36,717 nt of DNA from CALGTL01 sp963579135 (GTDB lineage Bacteria > Chloroflexota > Dehalococcoidia > Lucifugimonadales > Australimonadaceae): positions 1 through 36,717 of the forward strand of contig CAUZFB010000022.1 of assembly GCA_963579135.1 (NCBI GenBank), in the 5' to 3' direction. The notes beneath the pieces were generated by a model. It saw nothing but the letters and a program-made list of their open reading frames with translations. It searched no databases and was not told the DNA's origin. This document shows positions 24,401 through 31,316 of the stretch, in pieces. Each line of letters begins with the position of its first letter. Positions within the stretch are counted from its first letter, which is position 1. The translations under genes and the position numbers were made by a program.

Positions 24401-25177
24401 GTAGCAGCAGCCCTGGTCATGGGCGTTGAGCTCTTCCACGTGGTGGACATCTTCGGCGGCGACTACCGGCGCATCAACACCATGTTCAAACTGCACTACC
24501 AAGCGTGGCTGCTGTTCGCCGTTCTTGGAGGATTCGCCGCCTGGTACGTCACCTCGCGATGGGATCGACACACACTGGCTGGGCGCATCGGCGTAACAGT
24601 GTGGACATCCCTCCTGCTGATCGTACTTGGCGCAATCAGCTACTACCCCTTGGCCGCCATCACCAGCCGGGCAGGAGACGCCGAAACGCTCGATCTGGAC
24701 GGCCAAAGCCACGTCGAACGAAACGCCCCCGCTGAGTACGCGGCGATCCAGTGGATCCGGGATAACACACCCAACGACGCAGTGATTGTAGAGGCCGCTG
24801 TTGTGCCTTGCCCCAACGAAACCAACGGCTGCCACTCCTATACCGATGCAGCACGGATATCCGGCAGCACGGGCAGGCCCACGATCATCGGCTGGATTGG
24901 CCACGAACGTCAGTGGCGCCGCAACGAGTTACACGCGGCTCTGGACGACCGACTGAACGACGTTCGCCTCATCTTCGAAACCACCGACGCCGACGAGGCC
25001 GCCGCGCTGCTGGCGCGCTACGACGCCGCCTACGTGGTCGTGGGCCCTCGTGAACGGAGCGCCTACGGCGCACAGGGCGCCGCCAAGTTCGCGCAGCTCG
25101 GGGCGCCGGTGTTCACCAACTCCACCAATGGACAGGACCTGGTGATCTACAAGATTGTCGAGGCCGCTGGCCTATGA
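21464..25177 (+). CDS. Chlor_Arch_YYY (DUF2298) membrane protein with inserted FG-GAP propeller
   Basis: This 1237-residue polytopic membrane protein is of the Chlor_Arch_YYY/DUF2298 family, related to GT-C glycosyltransferases. Family features include the N-terminal hydrophobic segments, the loop ATEQPMDFMFLNA, PIDPWLAGEHISYYYLGY and the VVDIFGGDYRRINTMFKLHYQ motif. The soluble C-terminal part contains WIRDNTPNDAVIVEA and RPTIIGWIGHERQW. The oddity is residues ~418-754: seven FG-GAP repeats inserted between two transmembrane segments (after LALVVGAILLG and before SLASAALLVAATL). They keep the reading frame on both sides. Without the insert the protein would be about 900 residues. The stop overlaps the Agl23-like start as ATGA. 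A role in polyprenol-linked glycan transfer for envelope glycans or glycoproteins is inferred from family and neighbours. Whether the propeller is inside or outside the cell is not certain. Confidence 0.9.
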   Translation: MIGVSLLWLLILELFGIAAFPIAYRAFSKMPDRGWAFSKPLGLLFVGFGTWVVGLTHTIPNSRWTVLLALGVVVLVSWASSRSSRDEILAFLRRNLNTVITAELLFIAAFLGLTLFRASVTSIGATEQPMDFMFLNAVTTSPHYPPIDPWLAGEHISYYYLGYLMLGAVTMLSGIATPIAYNLGLATAAAMGAIAAFGVAFNLVRLARGSDDGGVFAGITAAFLLLVASNLVGTLELVRAAGIGNEAFWTAVGINGFTAPAGPAASWHPDETHLWWWRASRAVPPAHINEFPLFSFLVGDLHPHVMSIGFVLLTVGTSIQLYLQQGLVRVSERLGSLAATITLLAGAVILLSVVLGVDILWMLPILAIATAALLGPIWPLGITVFISTGALGAMNLWDLPLGLALVVGAILLGTARNERSFGFGTSIDISGPHMISGAPNDSTLAPACGAATVYANTRGRWRKEATLHLDSNAPYARFGTAVSIERDIAVVGAPGAAAAMVYQRVDDQWVHRTTLRAPDGQRDVGFGKSVTVYGETAAVGADLSVFVFENIATAYSLVAKLASSDKRANFGHAVDLWEDVLAVGSPGTDAAFVYRRSEHGQGQRWKLEQRLDGPGGFGRSVSAGEEIIAVGANDHAIMYQFGPNGWQLQEQLDPEEGEIGFGASVAVQRWFLAVGAEGGGKALRNGSVSVYETDGERWYHQNHLTAPGLTNDSFFGGAVALSEDSVIVGAAGRGHGAGYLFNRALDQWELSKKFTSQWRLGPSLASAALLVAATLMAFMPFFITFDSNASGVLPLLSLLTRPLHLVLLWGVAGLLLLPMLAVALKSVFVPGRWNTKRLGVALFIGFTPIALWLQPIWAFPLLGMFVLTFALHQTGFRMARADETAFAYNPKATLAVGSTIIVLGLLWDGVNNVERGIGGELLAIDRLLVTVPMALVISLATYGAWTIAHRDSEVLRTAAGPATAETTGDALAPALGLLAVAAALVMGVELFHVVDIFGGDYRRINTMFKLHYQAWLLFAVLGGFAAWYVTSRWDRHTLAGRIGVTVWTSLLLIVLGAISYYPLAAITSRAGDAETLDLDGQSHVERNAPAEYAAIQWIRDNTPNDAVIVEAAVVPCPNETNGCHSYTDAARISGSTGRPTIIGWIGHERQWRRNELHAALDDRLNDVRLIFETTDADEAAALLARYDAAYVVVGPRERSAYGAQGAAKFAQLGAPVFTNSTNGQDLVIYKIVEAAGL
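22715..23725 (+). repeat. Seven FG-GAP (FG-GAP_2-type) repeats, predicted beta-propeller
   Basis: Seven units of about 45-55 residues each contain FG-x-(A/S)-V followed by a V-G-A type strand and an aromatic YxxxxxxW strand. Examples are FGTAVSIERDIAVVGAP, FGKSVTVYGETAAVGA, FGHAVDLWEDVLAVGSP and FGASVAVQRWFLAVGA. Seven repeats are enough for one closed propeller. This is a protein-level repeat; the DNA copies are diverged. Confidence 0.88.
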
Positions 25178-27402
25178 CCATCGACCTTATGCGTGCCAAG
25201 ACCCGCCGCTACCTCACCAGCGTCAAACGATCGCTACCCCGCCCCACGACTCCCGGTGCCGTGGGCTGGGCGTTCATCGCAGTAGTGCTGGCCGCGTTGG
25301 TCACACGCATGTGGGATCTTGGCGGGCGCACACTGCACTACGACGAGATCCTTCACGCGTGGTACTCGTGGCGGTTCGCCGAGGGGATGGGTTACAACCA
25401 CACACCGCTGACGCATGGACCATTCCTGTTCCACGGCGCAGCAGCCATGATGGCCCTTCTCGGCTCCAGCGACGTCACTGTTCGGATGCTCCCCGCTCTC
25501 TTTGGCACCGCGTTGGTTGCCTTGCCCTACCTCCTGCGTCGGCAGATGGGCGTACCGGGAGCCTTCGCCACGTCCGTCTTCCTGGCCGTCTCGCCGTCGC
25601 TGTTGTACTTCGGCAGGTTCATCCGCAACGACATCTTCATGGCCGTCTGGGCACTCGGGCTATTCGTCATCATGTGGCACTACATCGAGCGCCCACGCAC
25701 CAGCCTCCTCGTAGCCTGGACCGCCATCTGGGCGCTGGCGTACACCACCAAAGAATCGTCATTCCTGTTGGCGGGGTCGTTCGGACTATTCCTCATCGTC
25801 ATGACGCTGCCCGACCTGTGGAAATGGGCTAAGGGCTCCATGCAGCTCTCCGGCATACGCCCCGCGGGCGATCTGCTCATCGTCCTCGGCACGCTATCGC
25901 TACCCATGTGGGCACCGTTCGCAGGCATGCTCCAGAAGGTCATCGGCATCACGCTCGTCAACGCCGACCCCAACGACCCTGGCATCGCAACCGGCGACAT
26001 CATTCGCGCAAGTGTGGAGACTGGCGCGCCGGCGGGCGGCTCGCTGTTCATCGCCCTCTTCTTCGTCCTCGTACTCGTTGGCATCTCCGTCACCGTCGGG
26101 TTGCTGTGGGACAAGCGTCGTTGGCCGTGGCTTGCGCTCCTGTTCCTGGGCATCACGATTACCCTCTTCACCAGCGTGTTCACCAACGCCACCGGTTTCT
26201 TCACCGGATACTGGGGATCGCTCGGGTACTGGATCGCCCAGCACCCCGTGGAACGCGCCAACCAGCCGTACTACTACTACCTGATCGGGCTTTCGATCTA
26301 CGAGTTCCTTGTCTGGGTGCCCACGCTCCTGGGCGGGCTGTTCCTTCTCATCAAAGGCAACGTATTCGACCGAGCGATCGTAGGCTGGGCCGCGCTTACG
26401 CTCATCCTTTTCTCCGTAGCTGGCGAGCGCATGCCCTGGCTGCTGGTCGGTATTACCTTGCCCATGACCTTGGTGGCCGGCCGCCTCGTGGGGTTGATGG
26501 TCGAGCAGATCCGAGGCGCGCGATTCGCCCCTGCGGGGATATTCGCTGGCCTTGGTCTTATGCTCGCGGTTCCTTTCTTGCTGCTCCAGGTCCTTCGCGC
26601 GGAAGGGATCACCTCTAGCGTCGCCTTCTGGATTGCCTTCGCGCTCGCCGCCATCGTCCTCGTCGGCACCCTCGTACTCACGCTGCAACTCCGCATGAAG
26701 CCCGCAGTCGCCGCCGCCGCAAGCGCCCTTGGCGTACTCCCGCCGGAGCGACGCTCCCCCATCCTCGCGGCGGTCGCTCTGGGTGCGATTGCCGCAATGC
26801 TTGTGTTCACCGCCTTCGTAGGGTGGCGTGCCAGCTACTCCTACGCGAGCTTCGAGCGCCCCACTGAACTGTTCGTGTACTCCCAGACCGGCCAGGAAAC
26901 GAAGTACGCATCAGAATGCGTCAATCGCATCGCACGCGAGACCGGCCTTGGCACGGACGGCCTGAGTCTGTTGGTCGGCGAGTCGGACAACTTCGCCTGG
27001 CAGTGGCGCTGGTATGCCAGGGACTATCAGGACGTCGAGTTCCGCTTCATGAACGACAACCCGCCAACCGAGCCGATCGACGTCGACGCCATACTGATCA
27101 GCAAGTCGGTCGAAGGCAAGCTGTCCACCGCGTTGGAGGGCTACACCAAAGCGGGTGACATCAGCCACCTTTGGTGGTTCCCCAACGCCGCGTACAGCCG
27201 GATATCTCTGGAGACCCTCCTTGAAGACGTCCGTCGCTCTGAGAGTTGGAAGACCGCCACTGACTACTTCCTCGACCGCAAGTACGGCGGCACCATGTAC
27301 CAATCCCACGGTGTCATCTACCTCGCCGACCGCCACGCCGAGTTCGTCGAAGGCTGCACCGACCTGCGCGCCACAGCCTCTGAGGACGGATCGACCGGCT
27401 GA
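25174..27402 (+). CDS. Agl23-like (TIGR03663) GT-C/PMT-type membrane protein
   Basis: This 742-residue membrane protein has about a dozen hydrophobic segments. It belongs to the TIGR03663 / Agl23 group, related to dolichyl-phosphate-mannose-type glycosyltransferases (GT39-like). The first extracytoplasmic loop carries HYDEILHAWYSWRF (D57, E58, H61) and NHTPLTHGPFLFH, the family signature with the acidic pair of GT-C enzymes. The C-terminal ~200 residues are soluble and probably extracytoplasmic. The gene starts within the DUF2298 stop (ATGA), so the two are translated together; these families also occur side by side in archaea and Chloroflexota. A function in lipid-linked sugar transfer or flipping is inferred. 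Confidence 0.88.
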   Translation: MTIDLMRAKTRRYLTSVKRSLPRPTTPGAVGWAFIAVVLAALVTRMWDLGGRTLHYDEILHAWYSWRFAEGMGYNHTPLTHGPFLFHGAAAMMALLGSSDVTVRMLPALFGTALVALPYLLRRQMGVPGAFATSVFLAVSPSLLYFGRFIRNDIFMAVWALGLFVIMWHYIERPRTSLLVAWTAIWALAYTTKESSFLLAGSFGLFLIVMTLPDLWKWAKGSMQLSGIRPAGDLLIVLGTLSLPMWAPFAGMLQKVIGITLVNADPNDPGIATGDIIRASVETGAPAGGSLFIALFFVLVLVGISVTVGLLWDKRRWPWLALLFLGITITLFTSVFTNATGFFTGYWGSLGYWIAQHPVERANQPYYYYLIGLSIYEFLVWVPTLLGGLFLLIKGNVFDRAIVGWAALTLILFSVAGERMPWLLVGITLPMTLVAGRLVGLMVEQIRGARFAPAGIFAGLGLMLAVPFLLLQVLRAEGITSSVAFWIAFALAAIVLVGTLVLTLQLRMKPAVAAAASALGVLPPERRSPILAAVALGAIAAMLVFTAFVGWRASYSYASFERPTELFVYSQTGQETKYASECVNRIARETGLGTDGLSLLVGESDNFAWQWRWYARDYQDVEFRFMNDNPPTEPIDVDAILISKSVEGKLSTALEGYTKAGDISHLWWFPNAAYSRISLETLLEDVRRSESWKTATDYFLDRKYGGTMYQSHGVIYLADRHAEFVEGCTDLRATASEDGSTG

Positions 27403-27448
27403 TACACTTGCTAGGTTCATCAGTGGTGCGAAGTCCGCGGAGGTCACG

Positions 27449-28522
27449 TTGCTCACCAGCGCCCGGTTCTGGGTCGGGTCCACCATCACGGCGGTCTTCC
27501 TCGCGCTGCTGATACTCCGGTTCGACTTGGGCGAGATGCGCGATTCGCTAGCATCCGCCAACTACGCTTACCTCATCCCCGCCATCGGCGTGTACTACGT
27601 ATCGCTCTACTTCCGCTCCTTCCGCTGGAGCTACGTCCTCCGCCCCTTCGTCTCGACGTACACCAACCGGCTTTTCCCCGTCGTCATGGTCGGTTACATG
27701 GCCAACAACGTCCTGCCCATGCGCCTCGGGGAACTCGCCCGCAGTTACTACCTATCGACCCGAGAGCCCGTGCGTGGGTCCACCGCGCTCGCCACGATTC
27801 TCATCGAGCGTGTGTTCGACGGCCTCGTGCTTCTCCTCTTCCTGGCGGTCGCCTCGATATTCCTCCCCGTCACCGGCCTAACCGAACGCGTCAGCGAAAC
27901 CGTTAACCTACCGTTCGGCGTCGAGCCCACTGGCGGATTGGTCGCTGCAGTTGTCGTCACCCCGTTCATCGGAGTGCTGGCCGGCATGGTGCTAGCCGCG
28001 CTGTACCCCGAATCGTTCATCAGGTGGGCCGAGCGCTTCTCCAAGCTGGTCCCGGCGAAGTACCGCGCCCCCGTGCTGAGTCTCGTTGTTCGATTTCTCG
28101 GAGGGTTCGAGGGGTTGCACCGGCCAAGCCGTGTCGCATCGGTCTTGCTGCTATCCGTCCCTATCTGGCTGGCCGAGGGCACCATGTACTACATCGTCGC
28201 CCTCGGGTTCGGCCTCCAGTCCGAATTCGACAGCATCGCGCTCATGATTGTCGCCATGCTCGTCGTGACTTCGATCTCTAACCTGGCCACGTCAATCCCC
28301 TCATCGCAGGGTTCGGTGGGGCCATTCGAATTCTTCGCCGCCCTATCGCTCGCATTCCTCGGCGTCTCCACGGGCCTCGCCTTCGCCTACGCCGTCGTCC
28401 TGCACCTAGCGCTCCTCGTACCCGTGATCGTCACCGGCTTCCTGCACCTGGCACTCCGCAGCATCAGCCTCTCAGATCTCACGCGCCGCCGTCTCGCGGA
28501 CACGACGGAGGAACAATCGTGA
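27449..28522 (+). CDS. AglD/LPG-synthase-type (UPF0104) membrane protein
   Basis: This 357-residue protein of the lysylphosphatidylglycerol synthase transmembrane / AglD family (UPF0104) has about eight hydrophobic segments. Family motifs include FRSFRWSYVLRP, NNVLPMRLGELARSYYLS and TILIERVFDGLVLL, with ATSIPSSQGSVGPFE near the C-terminus. It lacks the soluble catalytic domain of MprF. Members act in flipping or handling lipid-linked substrates. I choose TTG 27449 because GGAGG (27439-27443) lies five bases upstream and the upstream gene ends at 27402. A longer frame beginning inside that gene gives low-complexity sequence. The stop overlaps the next start. Confidence 0.87.
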   Translation: MLTSARFWVGSTITAVFLALLILRFDLGEMRDSLASANYAYLIPAIGVYYVSLYFRSFRWSYVLRPFVSTYTNRLFPVVMVGYMANNVLPMRLGELARSYYLSTREPVRGSTALATILIERVFDGLVLLLFLAVASIFLPVTGLTERVSETVNLPFGVEPTGGLVAAVVVTPFIGVLAGMVLAALYPESFIRWAERFSKLVPAKYRAPVLSLVVRFLGGFEGLHRPSRVASVLLLSVPIWLAEGTMYYIVALGFGLQSEFDSIALMIVAMLVVTSISNLATSIPSSQGSVGPFEFFAALSLAFLGVSTGLAFAYAVVLHLALLVPVIVTGFLHLALRSISLSDLTRRRLADTTEEQS

Positions 28523-29847
28523 AAGTCGGAGTGATCGGTGGTGGTGCCGCAGGTCTCGCAGCTGCATATGAGTTGGGCCTGCGCGGGCACACCGTACAAG
28601 TCTTCGAAGGCGCTCCGTTCATTGGAGGCCAGGCGTCCACATTCGATGTCCGTGGCACTCCCGTCGAAAAGGGATACCACCACCTATTCCGCAGCGACAC
28701 CGCCATGATCAACCTCATGGAAGAGCTGGGGATCGGTCATCGGCTCAAGTGGATCGACTCCAACGTCGGCTACTTCGTCGATGGCCGCCTGTGGAAGTTC
28801 ACATCGCCCTTGGACCTTCTGCGCTTCAGCCCACTACCATTCATCGACCGCATCAAGCTCGGTCTGATGACGCTCATGCTTCAGCGACGCACCGAGTGGC
28901 ACTCGCTGGAGCAGATCACAGCGACCGAGTGGCTCAAGGAGCACGCCGGCCGCAAGGGCTACGAGGTGATCTTCGAGCCTATGCTCCGAGGCAAGTTCGG
29001 CGAGCACCACGACCGCATCGCCATGTCATGGCTATGGAACAAGTTCGCGCTCAGAACCGCGTCGCGAGGCAAGGGCCTACTCGGACGGTTCAAGGAACAG
29101 CTCGGCTACCCCGTGGGGTCCTTCGCCGAAGTCTTCGACGTGCTCGCGGACCGGGTCCGGGCTCAGGGTGGCGAAGTGCACATTAACGCTAACGTCCAGG
29201 GTACTGTCGTTGAAGACGGTCGCTGTGTCGGCTTGCGCGTCGCCGTCGATGGCGGCGAGCCCGAGGCAATCGTCTACGACGCCGTACTCTCCACCGTGCC
29301 CTCCTACATCATGCCGCACATCGCAACCGACCTGCCTGCATCCTACGTCGCACACCTCACGGACAAAACCTACCTCGCAGCGGTGCTCGTCGTGCTCGTG
29401 CTGGACAGGCCGCTCAGCCGCCATTACTGGACGTACGTCGGGGACCGCTCAATCCCATTCCTCGGCATCATTGAGCACACCAACTTCATCCCCGCCGACC
29501 ACTACGGTGGCGGGCACATCGTCTACCTCACCAACTACCTGGCGCGCGACTCCCGGCTGTACCAGATGAGCGCTGAGGAGTTGTACCGCGAGTACCTACC
29601 CCACCTCTCACGCATCAACCCGGAGTTCGACGAATCTTGGGTGACGGAATACCACCACCACAAGGTGGACGCCGCACAACCCATCGTCACGCCCGGCTAC
29701 GCCGAAACCATCCCTAACCACCGCACCCCTATCCCTGGGCTCTACCTCGCCAACACCACCCAGATCTACCCCGAGGACCGCGGCACCAATTACTCCGTCC
29801 GCATGGGCCGCCAGGTCGCCGTCACCATTGACGACGACGCCAACTAA
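28519..29847 (+). CDS. FAD-dependent amine oxidase / desaturase-like oxidoreductase
   Basis: This 442-residue flavoprotein of the NAD(P)/FAD-dependent oxidoreductase group includes phytoene desaturases, protoporphyrinogen oxidases and UDP-galactopyranose mutase-like proteins. The N-terminal dinucleotide-binding fold GVIGGGAAGLAAAYEL (4-19) ends at E30, which contacts the ribose. The motif EKGYHHLF follows, and the C-terminal FAD-closing region contains IPGLYLANTTQIYPEDRG. The start is GTG 28519 with GGAGG (28507-28511), overlapping the upstream stop. As the last gene of the envelope cassette it may modify a lipid carrier or sugar; the substrate cannot be read from sequence. It converges with the MFS gene, sharing stop bases. 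Confidence 0.85.
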   Translation: MKVGVIGGGAAGLAAAYELGLRGHTVQVFEGAPFIGGQASTFDVRGTPVEKGYHHLFRSDTAMINLMEELGIGHRLKWIDSNVGYFVDGRLWKFTSPLDLLRFSPLPFIDRIKLGLMTLMLQRRTEWHSLEQITATEWLKEHAGRKGYEVIFEPMLRGKFGEHHDRIAMSWLWNKFALRTASRGKGLLGRFKEQLGYPVGSFAEVFDVLADRVRAQGGEVHINANVQGTVVEDGRCVGLRVAVDGGEPEAIVYDAVLSTVPSYIMPHIATDLPASYVAHLTDKTYLAAVLVVLVLDRPLSRHYWTYVGDRSIPFLGIIEHTNFIPADHYGGGHIVYLTNYLARDSRLYQMSAEELYREYLPHLSRINPEFDESWVTEYHHHKVDAAQPIVTPGYAETIPNHRTPIPGLYLANTTQIYPEDRGTNYSVRMGRQVAVTIDDDAN

Positions 29848-31181
29848 CCCTCCGCCGACGTTTCGCTCTCAGCCTCGACCGGCGTCTCCCTCTTCACCGG
29901 TGGCGTAGCGAAATACATCAGCCCGACCATGAAGACGAAGATGCCCGCGAAGATACTGAACGGCAGCACGTAGTTTCCCGTAGTCTCGTACATCACCCCC
30001 GTCAGAAACGCGCCCGTCGGCGTAAGCAAGCGGAAGGGCGCCCCAAAGCCCCTGATGGCACCCAGGTGGTCACGGCCGAAGTAGTCGGCCCACAGCATGT
30101 TGCCCACGATATTACCCGCCCCGGTCGCCAACCCGTACAGCACCGCGAACAGCAACGCCAACGCATAGTTGTCCGCCACAATAAGCACGAGCACGGCCAA
30201 GAAGTAGAGCGCACTCATCAGCATCGCCCCGTACCGCACGTGCAGCCGCTCGAATACGAAGCCCCAAGGCAGCGCCGTGAGCGCCGACGTTGCCGCGAAG
30301 ATCGACAGCGTGCTCACCGCCAGGCCAAGCGCCAGCCCTTGGTCCTCAAAGTTCGCGACCATGTGAAGGTTGATCGCACCCAACGCGAACCGGTCCACGA
30401 TCGAGTAGAACAGCAGGATCCAGAAAGCCCTCGTCCGCCGCGCCTCAGCGAGCGTGAACGAAATGTCGTGCACCTGCCTCGCGAGGCCTCTCGCCCCTGA
30501 TTGTCCGCCTTTGCGTAGATCAGCCAGCTCGTCAGGCGTCATGTTTTCTATCGTCAGGCCCATATCCTCTGGCCGCCGCCGGATGAACAGGACCGCAGGC
30601 AGGATGATCATGATCGCGGTCACTACAGCAAGTGCCAGGAACGCCTCGCGCCAGCCCCAAACGGCCATAATCGCGAATATGATCATCGGCATCGCGGCTT
30701 GCCCCGCTCGCTGCCCAACACCGCGGATCGCGATCACCCGTCCACGCTTGCGGATGAACCAGTTGGACAGCGCCACGCTCGTCCCTATCTGGATACCCGC
30801 CAACGCCGATCCACGGCCAACGCCGAAGAACACCCAGAACTGCCACGGCTCCTGCATGCGCCACAGGCCAAGCATCGCCACTGTGATCAGCACCCCAGCC
30901 ACGGCCACGATCAATCGAGCACCATACTTGTCCAGCAGGTGGCCGATCAAGAACTGGAAGAGGGACCCCATGGAGCTCCCGATCGTGAACGCCAGCGCGA
31001 TGGTCGCCCTGTCCCACCCGAGCTCCTCTTCGATCGACGTAAAGAAGACGCCTAGCACCGGGCCAAACATCGGCGCCATACCGAACGCCGCAACCGTCGA
31101 TGCCGACACCACGGCCCAGCCGTAGTACACCTTCTTGAAAGGCCAGGCGCGGGGGATGTGAGGTGCAGGTTCGACGGCCAA
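29844..31181 (-). CDS. MFS transporter (monocarboxylate / oxalate-formate antiporter-like)
   Basis: This 445-residue major facilitator protein has about twelve hydrophobic segments in two halves joined by a charged loop (around DELADLRKGGQSGARGLARQ). KVYYGWAVVSAS and the early GHLLDKYGARLIV loop (the MFS A-motif between segments 2 and 3) resemble the monocarboxylate/oxalate-formate group. Such carriers move small organic acids, but the substrate here is unknown. I choose TTG 31181 because AAGGAG (31192-31187 on the minus strand) lies five bases upstream. A TTG at 31232 adds residues without support. It is divergent from ligA. Confidence 0.87.
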   Translation of the reverse strand: MAVEPAPHIPRAWPFKKVYYGWAVVSASTVAAFGMAPMFGPVLGVFFTSIEEELGWDRATIALAFTIGSSMGSLFQFLIGHLLDKYGARLIVAVAGVLITVAMLGLWRMQEPWQFWVFFGVGRGSALAGIQIGTSVALSNWFIRKRGRVIAIRGVGQRAGQAAMPMIIFAIMAVWGWREAFLALAVVTAIMIILPAVLFIRRRPEDMGLTIENMTPDELADLRKGGQSGARGLARQVHDISFTLAEARRTRAFWILLFYSIVDRFALGAINLHMVANFEDQGLALGLAVSTLSIFAATSALTALPWGFVFERLHVRYGAMLMSALYFLAVLVLIVADNYALALLFAVLYGLATGAGNIVGNMLWADYFGRDHLGAIRGFGAPFRLLTPTGAFLTGVMYETTGNYVLPFSIFAGIFVFMVGLMYFATPPVKRETPVEAESETSAEG

Positions 31182-31282
31182 AGGGACTCCTTGAGCGTAA
31201 CTCTGGAAAGGTCGCGCCGATGATACTCGCAACCTCTATCGATTGCCGACGATCCCTTCGAGATACTAACCACGGCCCCTGC

Positions 31283-31288
31283 TATACT
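31283..31288 (+). promoter_or_regulatory. Possible -10 box of ligA
   Basis: TATACT lies about 29 bases before the ligA ATG. No good -35 is present at 16-18 bases; TTCGAG lies 20 bases upstream. Confidence 0.3.
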
Positions 31289-31316
31289 CGCGCCTACCTC
31301 TCCACGGAGTTCGCGC

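Noticed and set aside
27155..27448. N-terminal extension of the AglD-like protein inside the Agl23-like gene
   Set aside because: The extension is Thr/Ser/Pro-rich out-of-frame sequence of the upstream gene, and a good ribosome binding site precedes TTG 27449.
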